DNA of 64,000 nt, taken from NCBI GenBank assembly GCA_031213475.1, contig JARUPZ010000013.1:3944239-4008238 (forward strand). Reading direction: 5' to 3'. This DNA comes from Nereocystis luetkeana. Its lineage: Eukaryota; Sar; Phaeophyceae; Laminariales; Laminariaceae. Both the position numbers and the translations under genes were made by a program. Shown piece after piece: positions 39,961 to 42,565 of this stretch; position 1 is the first letter of the stretch; every line of letters starts with the position of its first letter. The notes beneath the pieces are model-generated. The model did no database searches, had not been told where the DNA came from, and worked only from the letters and a program-made list of their open reading frames with translations.

Positions 39961-40355
39961 CCCCGCCCTCGCGCCCCTTGTTTTGAGAGGCAAATCGTCT
40001 CGAAAACCGTTCGTCCCATGAGAGGGGGCGTGTTTGTTTACTGGAGTAAGAAGTATTTATACACGTCGGATCGAATGTTATCGGGTCGCAGCCCCTCAGA
40101 GCTGCTAACAATGGTTGGAAAGCCCCGTTAGTGAAGTATGGTTGGTGGTCACAGGTGCGCGTCCCTCGCGGTAGCCCGGCTGACCCCCCCGAAAACATCA
40201 GTTTTCGGCAACTACGCCGGTCAGTCTCACGAGAGTGTGCCGTCTTTCTCCACCCTGCCCTCCGTCAAAGGGGCGGCTCTGTGGGGGCAGCGGTCTTCGA
40301 ATGTCGCCCAGGTTCCGTCGCCGTTCCGCCAAATGACCAGGTCTTTTCCGAGCAT
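9714..40355 (-). CDS. Rieske-type pheophorbide a oxygenase-like gene, split over >=30.6 kb
   Basis: Minus-strand gene assembled from separate exons that agree in frame, splice phase and family order. It encodes a Rieske [2Fe-2S], mononuclear-iron oxygenase of the PAO/TIC55/PTC52 group; plant relatives are chloroplast membrane proteins acting in chlorophyll breakdown or protein import. Visible landmarks in order: CPHRAAPLTEGR and CAYHAWRF (the CxH and CxxH iron-sulfur ligands), ENVM joined to DPAHAVVSHHG (the mononuclear iron site), FLNQDMVFLHHQ, HHTKSCTSC (the C-terminal CxxC of this group), and a hydrophobic C-terminal exon. The located exons give about 380 residues against 450-550 usual. 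The N-terminus with any plastid leader, and parts between 31.4-27.1, 23.3-22.1 and 22.0-16.6 kb, are missing. No stop or frameshift was seen in located exons. Introns of 0.8-5.4 kb are full of MITEs, one LINE and satellites. Which family member it is cannot be decided here. Confidence 0.85.
9858..9941. mobile_element. Family B (TTAA) MITE, diverged copy
   Basis: Arms TAGGACCGCAGCCCCGTTT and AAACGGGGCTGCAGTCTA pair imperfectly around a short spacer. The TTAA borders are lost. It lies just upstream, in transcript direction, of the probable last exon. Confidence 0.7.
10142..10251 (+). mobile_element. Family A MITE, copy 5
   Basis: 110 bp. TATTACGGGGGAACGTACTAAATAGGACC at the left, GGTCCTATTTACTATGGGTCCCCGTAGTA at the right. 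Belongs to the AAATAGGACC subgroup. Sits in the 835-bp final intron region or just beyond it. Confidence 0.87.
10642..10773 (-). CDS. Oxygenase exon: C-terminal membrane segment
   Basis: 132 bp, 44 codons, phase 0 at both ends. Acceptor TTATCACCGTCGCAG and donor GTACGG. The peptide is hydrophobic, including MGVVSASSSISVLNLV and AMLPGLAVMFASLGSI, consistent with the one or two membrane helices at the C-terminus of PAO-type oxygenases. It follows the CxxC exon in order, as in the family. Confidence 0.75.
10970..11445 (-). mobile_element. Family D element, long copy
   Basis: On the plus strand it begins with a G-tract (about 10970-10997) then GGGTACTCGATATCATGC. It continues through GTCGTATGATCGAAGACCC, TGTCGGGACGGAGC and GGTGCCTTACCATGAATACTAC, and ends around GTGTATAAAAT. 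Read on the minus strand, the G-tract is a C-rich tail after ATATCGAGTACCC. An internal C-run (11370-11383) replaces sequence present in the copy at 21279. Confidence 0.8.
11575..11925. repeat. GATCACACA-type short-unit array
   Basis: Imperfect 9-12-bp units such as CAGATCACA, CATATCACA and GATCATGCA. They are punctuated three times by a longer spacer GGCTCCTACCCGGCA(A/G)(C/G)ATGA. The same array with the same spacer occurs at 32280-32490, so the array moved or was copied as a block. Confidence 0.75.
11926..12627. other. Unassigned intronic sequence
   Basis: No exon found. G-tracts at 12517-12536 and a C-run at 12564-12573. A GC-rich stretch (12050-12200) has open frames on both strands that I could not identify. 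Confidence 0.4.
12628..12737. repeat. Two-copy ~62-bp tandem repeat
   Basis: CACTATCACACTACCGTGATAAGATAAC...GCTACCCGT is repeated as CACTATCACACCTCGGTGATAATATAAC...GCTACCCGT. Each unit holds a small hairpin TATCAC...GTGATA. Confidence 0.7.
12737..12960. repeat. 21-bp minisatellite CGTAGCACGCCTCTCTTAAAC, left part
   Basis: About eight imperfect 21-22-bp units of CCGTAGCACGCCTCTCTTAAA. It starts against a 45-bp scrap of family D (GTCATACGACTACGGCCATGCATGAGATCGAGTGCATC). The array resumes at 13295-13380 after the inserted element at 12970-13284. Confidence 0.75.
12970..13284. mobile_element. Family E inverted-repeat element, complete
   Basis: 315 bp with imperfect ~30-bp inverted ends: GCTATGTGCAGCTTTATCCTGCACAAAAC and GTTTTGTGCAGGATGCCCAGCTGCACATAGC. 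It splits the 21-bp minisatellite, so it inserted after that array formed. It carries the TTAGGG-like tract at 13144-13186. A related copy is at 61321-61564. Confidence 0.8.
13144..13186 (+). repeat. Interstitial TTAGGG array inside family E
   Basis: About seven GGGTTA units on the plus strand, ending in GGGTCAGG. It sits inside an element whose other copy has only GGGGTTGGGCTAGG at this place. That argues for local slippage expansion rather than a relocated chromosome end. Confidence 0.85.
13295..13385. repeat. 21-bp minisatellite, right part
   Basis: GGCACGCCTCTCTTGAACCGTAGCACGCC...CTCTTAAACCGTAGCACGCC continues the array interrupted by the family E element. Confidence 0.7.
13811..13909 (-). 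CDS. Oxygenase exon with CxxC motif
   Basis: 99 bp, 33 codons, phase 0 on both sides. Acceptor CCGCGCTGAACAG and donor GTAAGA. It begins HHTKSCTSCLGALKR. The HTxxCxxC signature is the C-terminal redox-type motif that separates PAO/TIC55/PTC52 from other Rieske oxygenases. It joins the preceding exon end (NIYE) in phase. The remainder is basic and leads into the membrane exon. Confidence 0.88.
13910..14616. other. Unassigned intronic sequence
   Basis: Contains G-tracts (13984-13989, 14016-14030, 14078-14091) but no recognised element or exon. Confidence 0.4.
14617..14952 (+). mobile_element. Family C element with internal duplication
   Basis: Ends CCACGATAGAGG and CCTCTATCGTGGAACGCC are inverted. 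Inside, a ~95-bp block (GGATTATTCTACGGGATGCAA...GAGCTCCTGAAAGGGAGGA) occurs twice in tandem, making this copy about 85-90 bp longer than its relatives. Confidence 0.85.
14953..16071. other. Unassigned intronic sequence
   Basis: Open frames of up to 145 codons on the minus strand (15413-15850) have no recognisable domain and no good splice context for the oxygenase. No repeat family assigned. Confidence 0.4.
16072..16318 (+). mobile_element. Family C element
   Basis: 247 bp from GCATTCTACGATAGAGGTAACAC to GACCCTCTATCGCAGAACGCC. The internal landmarks CAATCTTGTTTGG, CATGGGATTGTTCATCGGGATGCA and GAGCTCCTTAGAGAGGAG are all present. Confidence 0.88.
16510..16621 (-). CDS. Oxygenase exon before the CxxC exon
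   Basis: 112 bp (phase 2 start, phase 0 end). Acceptor GCCGCGTATCCAG and donor GTACTC. The peptide includes RRWIAKYTPDGPAW and, near its end, RDELFNIYE, which runs in phase into HHTKSC of the next exon. An FRxW....G segment followed by a DxxxxH linker is the expected order upstream of the CxxC in this family. The acceptor has two further AG options 3 and 6 bases later. Confidence 0.8.
16651..16675 (+). repeat. (GGGT)n microsatellite
   Basis: Six to seven GGGT units. It creates antisense Pro-Thr repeats that are not coding. Confidence 0.9.
16680..16890. repeat. Two-copy ~105-bp tandem duplication
   Basis: CCGGCCGTGTATCACGACGTGGT...GGTTTGCTTCGCT...GAGCCTCGTG is followed by CCGGCCGTGTATCATGACGTGGT...GGTTTGCTTCGCT...GAGCCTTGTG. 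Confidence 0.8.
17255..17385. repeat. Exact ~75-bp duplication with (CG)n and G-run
   Basis: GCGCGCGCG, a G-run and then GTACAAAGTGAATGTTGTAGCCGGCGCTTTCTGTACGGAGG occur twice. The 41-bp body is identical in both units; only the G-run lengths differ (10 and about 19). Confidence 0.9.
17611..17858 (-). mobile_element. Family C element, reverse
   Basis: From AGGCGTGGTACGGTAGAGGTTCACCC to CTAGCTCTACCGTAGAACGC. Internal GAGGCTCCTCCCTTTCAGGAGCTC and CCCGAAATCGACTTCAGCAAGAACC match the family. Confidence 0.87.
17859..18685. other. Unassigned intronic sequence
   Basis: No exon found for the missing piece between the 22033 and 16510 exons. A stretch near 18540-18600 resembles one at 48340-48410 (GATAAGGCATGCTTTATT), hinting at another low-copy repeat. 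Confidence 0.35.
18686..18955 (-). mobile_element. Family D element, short copy
   Basis: Plus-strand reading: GGGGGGAAGAGTATTCGGTATGATGCATGGCCGTAGTCGC through GGGACGGAGCATGTCGGG and GGCGGACTTGCAC. It ends near TTAATTTAATTTCCGCTGTAG, so the far half is missing. Confidence 0.82.
18956..19782. other. Unassigned intronic sequence
   Basis: A minus-strand open frame of 103 codons (19064-19375) is not recognisable. No family member seen. Confidence 0.4.
19783..19891 (+). mobile_element. Family A MITE, copy 6
   Basis: 109 bp, TATTACGGGGGACCATAGTTAACAGGACC at the left and GGTCCTGTTAACTACGGCCCCCTGTAATA at the right. Very close to copies at 301, 24390 and 25556. Confidence 0.92.
20339..20829 (+). mobile_element. 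Family H inverted-repeat element
   Basis: About 490 bp. The left TATAATGGGAAAGTTTTGAAGGGGCCTCAGAACTG and the right CAGTTCTGAGAGCTCAGAAATAACTTCCCATAATA are inverted. Inside are TCTCCAGAGTCGTAGTAGGACTGTTCGTCC and AGATCCGTTATTTTTGGCC, also found at 56469-57000. Confidence 0.8.
20830..20960. repeat. Tandem copies of GGACCTTTTACACGAAAATATAA
   Basis: ATATAGGGACCTTTTACACGAAAATATAAGGACCTTT and the CATGAAGACGAAGGCG segment recur two to four times with small changes. Confidence 0.7.
21036..21152 (+). repeat. (TTTG)n microsatellite
   Basis: Long GTTT run with a few CTTG/GATT interruptions. Confidence 0.92.
21279..21838 (-). mobile_element. Family D element, near full length
   Basis: About 560 bp on the plus strand. 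G-tract then GGGTACTCGATAGG, the core CATGGCCGTATTCGCATGACC, GGGACGCAGCATGTCGGG, GAGGCGGACTTGCATATGG, TTTCCGGTGTAGCC, GGTGCCTTACCATGAACAC, CCAGCTGTGGGCGACCGCC, ending ATACATAATAGGG and a second G-tract. Read on the minus strand, it ends in CTATCGAGTACCCCCCC. Confidence 0.85.
22033..22120 (-). CDS. Oxygenase exon with FLNQDMVFLHHQ
   Basis: 88 bp (phase 2 start, phase 0 end). Acceptor TACCGTCTGTAG. The peptide reads LKPEHLPDWVHHMFGHRF followed by LNQDMVFLHHQ, the conserved (N/D)xDxxFLHxQE segment of PAO-type oxygenases. The donor is GCGAGT after CAG, a GC-AG type intron. A second possible acceptor (AAAG) lies seven bases further in. The exon sits between a GC-rich G-tract region and the GGGTT array. 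Confidence 0.88.
22355..22915 (+). repeat. (GGGTT)n satellite array
   Basis: About 560 bp of GGGTT units, purest at 22600-22720, with a duplicated variant block (GGGCTGGGTTGGGTTTGGTTNNGTTGAGTTGGGTTGGGTCGAGTCGGGTTGAATCGGG at both 22510-22570 and 22810-22870). One strand is almost free of C. The open frames here (poly Gly-Trp-Val or Asn-Pro-Thr) come from the repeat and are not genes. Confidence 0.95.
23336..23396 (-). CDS. Probable oxygenase exon
   Basis: 61 bp. Acceptor GCACGTCTTTTGACCTCCAG with a good pyrimidine tract, donor GTGAGG. It starts in phase 0, as required after the exon at 27007-27093, and ends in phase 1. The peptide MFVSCENDKDTQTKKLIPLA sits where the family has a strand rich in charged residues after the Gly-Pro segment. 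Similarity is weak, so this rests mostly on splice sites and position. Confidence 0.45.
23901..24000. other. Assembly gap (100 N)
   Basis: Exactly 100 N, a conventional placeholder of unknown true size. It lies in the intron between exons 27007-27093 and 23336-23396, so it could hide an exon. Confidence 0.99.
24390..24498 (+). mobile_element. Family A MITE, copy 7
   Basis: 109 bp with TATTACGGGGGACCATAGTTAACAGGACC and GGTCCTGTTAACTATGGCCCCCCGTAATA. TA on both sides. Confidence 0.93.
24893..25015 (-). mobile_element. Family A MITE, copy 8 (reverse)
   Basis: 123 bp. GGCCATAGTAAATAGGACCAAATATTG at the left shows reverse orientation. The right arm is disrupted (GTCCTACCTGGTATTTAATATGG), but the terminus CCCCCCGTAATA is kept. 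Confidence 0.82.
25272..25365. mobile_element. Family B (TTAA) MITE, diverged copy
   Basis: CTGCAATTCCGTGTTGGCGGCAAACCACTCGAATTCGAAGTAGTTTGTCCCC leads to GGGGACTGCAGTACTAAAAGG. The right arm is good, the left eroded. Confidence 0.7.
25556..25664 (-). mobile_element. Family A MITE, copy 9 (reverse)
   Basis: 109 bp, arms nearly perfect: TATTACGGGGGACCATAGTTAACAGGACCAAA and GGTCCTGTTAACTATGGCCCCCCGTAATA. Confidence 0.93.
25663..25770 (+). mobile_element. Family A MITE, copy 10, abutting copy 9
   Basis: Starts at the very TA that ends copy 9. GTACGAGGAACCATAGTAAATACGACC at the left and GGTCCTATTTACTATGGCCCCCTGTAGCA at the right. The two elements share one TA. Confidence 0.85.
25968..26150. mobile_element. 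Single-copy foldback element
   Basis: Inverted arms of about 45 bp: ACAGACAAATCGGAAAAATGGGAACGAA at the left, TTCGTTCCCATTTTTCCGATTTGTCTGT at the right, around a 100-bp loop. No second copy in the window. Confidence 0.75.
26570..26682 (+). mobile_element. Family A relic, copy 11
   Basis: TAATTACAGGGGGGGGGTATTAAACAAGACCTACGGTACACGCAAAAACC matches a left half. The right half is degraded and a (TA)n run (26623-26643) has grown in the middle. Confidence 0.6.
26690..26800 (+). mobile_element. Family A MITE, copy 12
   Basis: TACTACGGGGGGACCATATTAAACAGGACC at the left and GGTCCTATTTACTATGGCCCCCC at the right. The last bases have been replaced by CTCCCC. Confidence 0.83.
27007..27093 (-). CDS. Oxygenase exon after the iron site
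   Basis: 87 bp, 29 codons, phase 0 at both ends. Acceptor CCTTCCCCTTCGACACGCTGCAG with a strong pyrimidine tract, donor GTGAGT. The peptide (GFSFHCSSPFVGKTMVGGGA then LKFFGPSL) fits the variable middle of the catalytic domain, where plant PAO has a WGF...KFVAP stretch. An upstream in-frame TAA at about 27148 with no other AG between fixes the 5' border. Plus-strand open frames over the same bases are shadows. Confidence 0.72.
27192..28550 (+). pseudogene. 5'-truncated, decayed LINE (non-LTR retrotransposon) ORF2 end
   Basis: Plus-strand pieces in order: IEKALRNTLNREWRATANVK, a YTYLGVKISKGCS piece (close to the end of the RT domain) then a stop, HIAEVIGKGKTHIGKMDAIL, the long piece 27518-28138 starting IVPKLEFAG and including LETVQMTAAKTILRCSSTT, then in another frame MCPCGKAIKSKTHIVGKC. 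The last is a C-x-C-x8-H-x4-C zinc-like motif typical of LINE C-termini. Further pieces end in VGTVLRLERGAWPIMVE and a stop at 28512-28514. At least three frameshifts and three stops are present. The 3' end is AGCAACAAATGAG followed by 13 C. It lies inside an intron of the oxygenase gene, on the opposite strand. Confidence 0.88.
28735..28796. mobile_element. Family B (TTAA) MITE, fragment
   Basis: CGGCTTGTCCCCAAAGCGGGGCAATCAGTTCTGA matches a right arm. The left arm is reduced to ACCCTTTGAAACAAC. Confidence 0.5.
28996..29207. repeat. Two-copy ~110-bp direct duplication
   Basis: CATGCTTTCCCTGCTAAACCTCGTTGGGACCCCCGGGACACCGC...TACGAGCAGCAGGACGAGGG recurs as GATGCTTTCTTTGTTAAACACCATGGTTGGGACCCCGAGACAGG...TACGAGCAGCGGGAGGGG. 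Confidence 0.75.
29425..29720 (-). mobile_element. Family D element, truncated, G-tract at both ends
   Basis: G19 at 29425-29443, then GGTTACCCGATAGGAGATAAGTACTCGATTTCATGCATGGCCGTAGG. The body stops at TTTTACTTCCGGTGTAG, an internal point of longer copies, and a second G20 tract follows at once (29701-29720). Confidence 0.85.
29721..30120. other. Unassigned intronic sequence
   Basis: No exon or family repeat recognised between the family D and family C copies. Confidence 0.4.
30121..30374 (-). mobile_element. Family C element, reverse
   Basis: From GCTGCAGTAGAGGTGCACC to GTGCTACCTCTATCGCGGCACGC. Inside are GTCCTCACTTAAGGAGCTCCACACCTC and CCCATGGTCCAAGTATACAAGAG. Ends are more diverged than in most copies. 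Confidence 0.82.
30546..30622 (-). CDS. Doubtful oxygenase exon candidate
   Basis: A GC-rich stretch with no repeat match, between the microexon (31478) and the exon at 27007. Read from an AAG acceptor at 30623, the frame needed after the microexon gives a peptide ending HTFADLNDITPRGG. That would join AGFSF of the next exon sensibly. However, the only donor at that point is GCCTTC, a poor GC site, and the acceptor lacks a pyrimidine tract. Kept only because an exon is missing here. Confidence 0.22.
30679..31244 (-). mobile_element. Family D element, full length in retroposon orientation
   Basis: 566 bp read on the plus strand as it would end with its tail: C22 at 30679-30700, GCCTTATATAGGTTGG, GCGGTCGCCTACAGCTGG, GGTAAGGCACCCAGG, CCTACACCGGAAATTAAATC, CCTTCATGCGACTCGCCGG, GGTGAAAACCCGACATGC, CATACGACTACGGCCATGC, then TATCGAGTGCACCCCCCAACCCCCC. 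Strand assignment follows the tail-last reading seen on plus for this copy, so relative to the other copies it is inverted. Confidence 0.82.
31478..31508 (-). CDS. 31-bp microexon with the mononuclear-iron site
   Basis: Acceptor TTTGCGCCGCCCGACAG, exon of ten codons plus one base, donor GTAAGA. It encodes DPAHAVVSHH and the first base of the next codon. With ENVM from the previous exon this rebuilds N-x2-D-x2-H-x4-H, the Asp/His pattern that binds the catalytic iron in Rieske oxygenases. Both splice sites are strong and phases fit (0 before, 1 after). A 215-codon plus-strand open frame covers the same bases and is a shadow. Confidence 0.9.
31545..31632. repeat. GCGATGCGAGG-type short tandem repeat
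   Basis: Five- and ten-base units (GCGAT, GCGAG) repeated with small changes. Antisense it reads as TCGCC/TCGCA. Confidence 0.85.
32108..32160 (+). repeat. (CAG)n microsatellite
   Basis: About 17 CAG/AAG triplets, intronic. Confidence 0.93.
32280..32490. repeat. GATCACACA-type array, second copy
   Basis: Same units and same leader (CTACGGCTCCCACCCCGCAAAATGACCTAG) as the array at 11575-11925. Confidence 0.75.
32683..32800. repeat. (GGT)n tract
   Basis: GGTGGT/GGTGTT triplet run, immediately before the G-tract of the family D copy. Confidence 0.85.
32811..33325 (-). mobile_element. Family D element, long copy
   Basis: Plus-strand G10, GGTACTCAGTATCATGCAGG, GACCATAGACCCTCGCATCC, GGTGCCTTACCCTGTATACAC and CCAGCTGTGACCGACGGCC, ending TTTTATATTGCGAAAGGG with G-rich sequence. 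Minus-strand end: ATACTGAGTACCCCCCCCC. Confidence 0.84.
33338..33545 (+). repeat. (GGT/GAT)n triplet tract
   Basis: About 200 bp of GGTGGTGATGGTGG-type triplets. Creates Gly-Asp-rich and antisense Pro/Thr open frames with no coding meaning. Confidence 0.9.
34145..34230. mobile_element. Family B (TTAA) MITE
   Basis: TTAGGACTGCAGTCCCGTGTGGGGCACGAACTACTT at the left, AAAACGGCACTGCGGCCCTAAAAGGG at the right. TTAA borders degraded. Confidence 0.78.
34231..34623. other. Unassigned intronic sequence
   Basis: Directly downstream, in transcript direction, of the exon at 34624. No element or second exon recognised. Confidence 0.4.
34624..34815 (-). CDS. Oxygenase exon linking Rieske and catalytic domains
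   Basis: 192 bp, 64 codons, phase 0 at both ends. Acceptor TCCTATCGTCTGCAG and donor GTGAGA. Begins VAQGLVWVWGD (compare the SQGLLFVWPD segment that follows the Rieske domain in plant PAO) and ends YAWETFLENVM, which is the start of the iron-binding helix finished by the 31-bp microexon. PPVLIPAL and CPYYQRELPYA lie between. No stop or frameshift. Confidence 0.9.
34816..35489. other. Unassigned intronic sequence
   Basis: Open frames of 60-118 codons on both strands, none recognised. No family repeat. Confidence 0.4.
35490..35940. repeat. Degenerate tandem repeat around CACGGGCCGG
   Basis: Blocks of TGTCACG(C/G)(T/G)CCGGGAACG(A/G)C(C/T)ACGGGCCGGTTCGTGCCAG(A/C)CTCTATCTA occur twice at ~70-bp spacing. 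More diverged blocks with GGAACGCTCGCGG and GGAACGCCCACGGGCCGG follow. Confidence 0.65.
36198..36252. mobile_element. Family B (TTAA) MITE, half copy
   Basis: TCTCCCCAAAGCGGAACGGGACTGCAGTTCTGAGGG is the right half only. Confidence 0.55.
36339..36565 (+). mobile_element. Family C element
   Basis: 227 bp, GACGCATTTTAAGATAGAGGTACCAC to GTGAACCTCTATCGTAGAACGCCTC. Lacks about 20 bp around the CATCGGGATGCAATT landmark. Confidence 0.86.
36566..37267. other. Unassigned intronic sequence
   Basis: A 128-codon minus-strand open frame (36663-37049) has no recognisable domain. No family repeat. Confidence 0.4.
37268..37590. repeat. ~18-bp minisatellite CACCACCCCTATAAGGCA
   Basis: About seventeen imperfect units such as CTGACCACCCCTATAAGGCG and CACCACCCCGATAAGACA, stop-rich and non-coding. 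Confidence 0.9.
37591..38199. other. Unassigned intronic sequence
   Basis: No exon or family repeat recognised. Confidence 0.4.
38200..38305. mobile_element. Family B (TTAA) MITE, left of a tandem pair
   Basis: CTAACCCTTTTAGAACCGCGACCCCG at the left, CGGGGCTGCAGTCCTAACAGTCCTAAAAGGGTTTAAA at the right, with a 9-base duplication (CAGTCCTAA) in the right arm. Confidence 0.83.
38306..38393. mobile_element. Family B (TTAA) MITE, right of a tandem pair
   Basis: ACCTTTTTTAGGGCCACAGTCCCG to CGGGACCGCAGTCCTA. It starts at the TTTAAA that ends the left copy and stops 31 bp before the GC donor of the exon at 38425. Confidence 0.8.
38425..38545 (-). CDS. Oxygenase exon: Rieske ligands C and H (second pair)
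   Basis: 121 bp: one base completing Ser, then 40 codons, ending in phase 0. Acceptor GACGCTCTTCACAG. The peptide starts CAYHAWRFDSDGKC, the C-x2-H half of the Rieske [2Fe-2S] site, and ends with AAACIKPYPTQ, which joins VAQGL of the next exon. The donor is GCGAGG after CAG: the bases G-C, not G-T, stand at the intron start (38424-38423), and no GT alternative keeps the frame. This is a GC-AG intron. Confidence 0.93.
38731..38842 (+). mobile_element. Family A MITE, copy 13
   Basis: GTTACGGGGGGGGGGGCATAGTTAATAGGACC at the left and GGTCCTATTTACTGCGGTCCCCC at the right. The right terminus has lost TAATA. Confidence 0.82.
38903..38960 (-). mobile_element. Family C fragment
   Basis: GAGGCGTTCTACGCTAGAAATTTCAACCCTATA...TTTCCTGAGGATCC matches one end of family C only. 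Confidence 0.6.
39035..39300 (-). mobile_element. Family C element, reverse
   Basis: 266 bp. GAGGCATTCTACAAAAGATCCTCACCCAGAATTTTCTTAGGCGGCTCCTCGCATAAGGAGCTCC to GAGCTACCTCTATCGTAGAACGCGTC. Confidence 0.88.
39301..39927. other. Unassigned intronic sequence
   Basis: A 182-codon plus-strand open frame starts in the family C copy and runs on without recognisable domains. A family C terminal scrap (ATCTATCGTAGAGCGCTTC) is at 39432. Confidence 0.4.
39928..39960. repeat. Poly-C tract (~31 C)
   Basis: Longest homopolymer of the window. No family D body is attached. Confidence 0.95.
40231..40355 (-). CDS. Oxygenase exon: Rieske ligands C and H (first pair)
   Basis: 125 bp, 41 codons plus two bases. 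Acceptor GTGCTTTTCTCGAACACCAG, donor GTGAGA. The peptide runs from MLGKDLVIWR through WATFEDRCPHRAAPLTEGRV to DGTLS. CPH is the C-x-H half of the Rieske cluster, and the LGKDLVIWR strand before it is typical of the PAO group. The first Met is internal: relatives have about 60-100 residues more upstream, so one or more 5' exons are missing. No candidate with the family WYPV motif was found to 64000. Confidence 0.93.
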
Positions 40356-40559
40356 CTGGTGTTCGAGAAAAGCACGGTTTAATAAATCAAGGGATTGAGG
40401 GGTGCAAAGCTTTTGTTGCGCGAGAGAATGGGTCGACGGCGGGAAGCACCATATTGCAGGGTGAACATTTGAAAGGAATGCTGTATCTGCGGTTGTATTC
40501 GGTTGGTCCGGCATGAGAGACGAAGGGAAGGGGAAAGGGTCAAGCCTATGGACGGGCAG

Positions 40560-40713
40560 AAAGACAGACAGACAGACATCTTCGGGCAGACAGATGGACA
40601 GACCGACACACAGTTCGACAGGCTAACAGACCGACAAGCTGACAGGCCGTCAGGCTGACAGGCAGACAGACACACATACACGTATACATACATACATACA
40701 TACATACATACAC

Positions 40714-40800
<87 letters not shown>

Positions 40801-40858
40801 CACAGACAGACAGGCAGAAAGACAGACAGACATACAGAGAGACTCACAGACAGGTATA
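40560..40858. repeat. (GACA)n microsatellite
   Basis: About 300 bp of CAGA/GACA units with a short (CATA)n block at 40675-40710, giving Cys-Leu-Ser-Val frames on the minus strand that are not genes. Confidence 0.95.
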
Positions 40859-41143
40859 TACATGTATATATATATATTTTGGGAATGGCACCTACCCGTG
40901 CCGTGAAGGAGGCCTCACCGTGAAGGAACTGGGGGCGTGCTGTGATCACAGCAAGGCTCCGACACTAAAAGAAGGCATGCCTGGTACAGGCGTCCTGGTT
41001 TCATGAGGCATGACAGATGGGGGCCAAACTCTCAAGTCGGGCGTCTCTTCAACTGTGGAATAATCTTGCTTGTCGATTCTCAATTTCAACGTCGCATCGC
41101 CAAGGCCGTGTCACGGTGTGTATCGCATCTAGTTTATTTGGGA

Positions 41144-41350
41144 AGCGTCCTGCGATAGAGGTAGCACCTTTCCGCGAAAAGGTTTTCTGAATGACGGGGT
41201 TCCTTAACCCCAAACCGTCGCGATGCCAACCTGAAATGGGATACTCGGGCCGTGGGATTATTCCTCGGGGTGGCAATTGATTCTGCTGAAGCCAGTTATC
41301 GGGTGAGGTATGGAGCATTTCAAGTTTGAAACCTCTATCGTAGAACGCCT
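41144..41350 (+). mobile_element. Family C element
   Basis: 207 bp. GCGTCCTGCGATAGAGGTAGCACCTTTCCGC to GAAACCTCTATCGTAGAACGCC. Internally deleted compared with the copy at 57874. Confidence 0.86.
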
Positions 41351-42406
41351 CTTGGCTTCAATGTGTCTTCCATGGCATTTATGCTCGTCGCGCCACGTCC
41401 TCCGGCTCTCCGAGAATCACAGAGCAGGCAACCCTCCCCCCCTTTCCCCCCGCAGGTGTGCATGCCTCCATTTTGATCACCAGAAGATTTCAGCGCGTTT
41501 TTTCCTTAGTCGACTCGCGCCGAAAGTGTGCGTGCACACGAAGTATGAGACTCTAAATATTGTATACTTGAACGGAGCCATAACGTACCGCTTGTCTGTG
41601 GTTCCGACTATGGGACTGAGTTTGGCAGCGGAGCTACGCGGCGTTGACGTACCCTAGACTGCTCGCGGCAACGTATAGTCGTCAGGGGGCATCGTTGGCT
41701 TTCATACACAGGAGATATCCTGGGAGCATCCCCTTCTTTCCTATGTGAATACCGATTATCCACTCTAGGCTACAAACCGGCATTTTTGGACTGTGACACG
41801 CCCTAGACTGGTATTGTCGATGGCGCCACCCTGAACTGAGTGCGGCAACGTGTGATCGACAGGGGACATCTCGGGTACACCCCCGGCTTTCCTCTGGGAA
41901 TATAGAGCATCCCCTCTACCTTAGAATGTATGCGGTGCTATTCGAAGATTGTCCTACACCAGGGCTAAGCTGAGTGCAACAACGGTGCTATAGGTGGGAA
42001 GTGGAATTTCCTGGACTGGTAGTGGCAACGTATAGCTATGAGGAGACATTATGGGCGCCCTGCCCCCTGCCCCCCCAGCGGTTCCTATGTGGGCATTGAT
42101 CATCCGCTCCAGGAGCATGCATCAACCGGGACGCACCTCATTTTTTCCGAGAGGGTCCCTTTACTTGCGAAGCTCGTGTGACTCGCCCAGACTGACTATT
42201 GAGAAGGCGTGAAAGCGCAACCCAGTGGACAAAATGATACCGAGGCCTAGATACCACAAAACAACAAACGACTGCTACCGTGACGAACGCTGACTTCGCA
42301 CGCAGTTGGGTAGGGTGGGGGGGAAGGTACGATCGCTTTTCGGCGTTCGCCGTTTACGACGGCATTTAGGGTGCTAAAACCAAAAACCAAATATTGTTTT
42401 CCGGAC

Positions 42407-42407
42407 A

Positions 42408-42465
<58 letters not shown>
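42407..42465. repeat. (CT)n microsatellite
   Basis: Pure CT run, then two ACCTCTCACACACACTCTCTCT units to about 42516. Confidence 0.95.
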
Positions 42466-42467
<2 letters not shown>

Positions 42468-42517
42468 CTCTCACACACACTCTCTCTCTCTCTACCTCTC
42501 ACACACACTCTCTCTCC

Positions 42518-42565
42518 GTCGAATGACTGAGGCCAGCAACAAATGAGTACGCCCCTCCCCCTTCT
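42518..42565 (+). mobile_element. LINE 3'-tail fragment
   Basis: GTCGAATGACTGAGGCCAGCAACAAATGAGTACGCCCCTCCCCC matches the last codons and tail of the LINE at 28506-28548. A 5'-truncated insertion of about 48 bp is the simplest reading. Confidence 0.75.
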
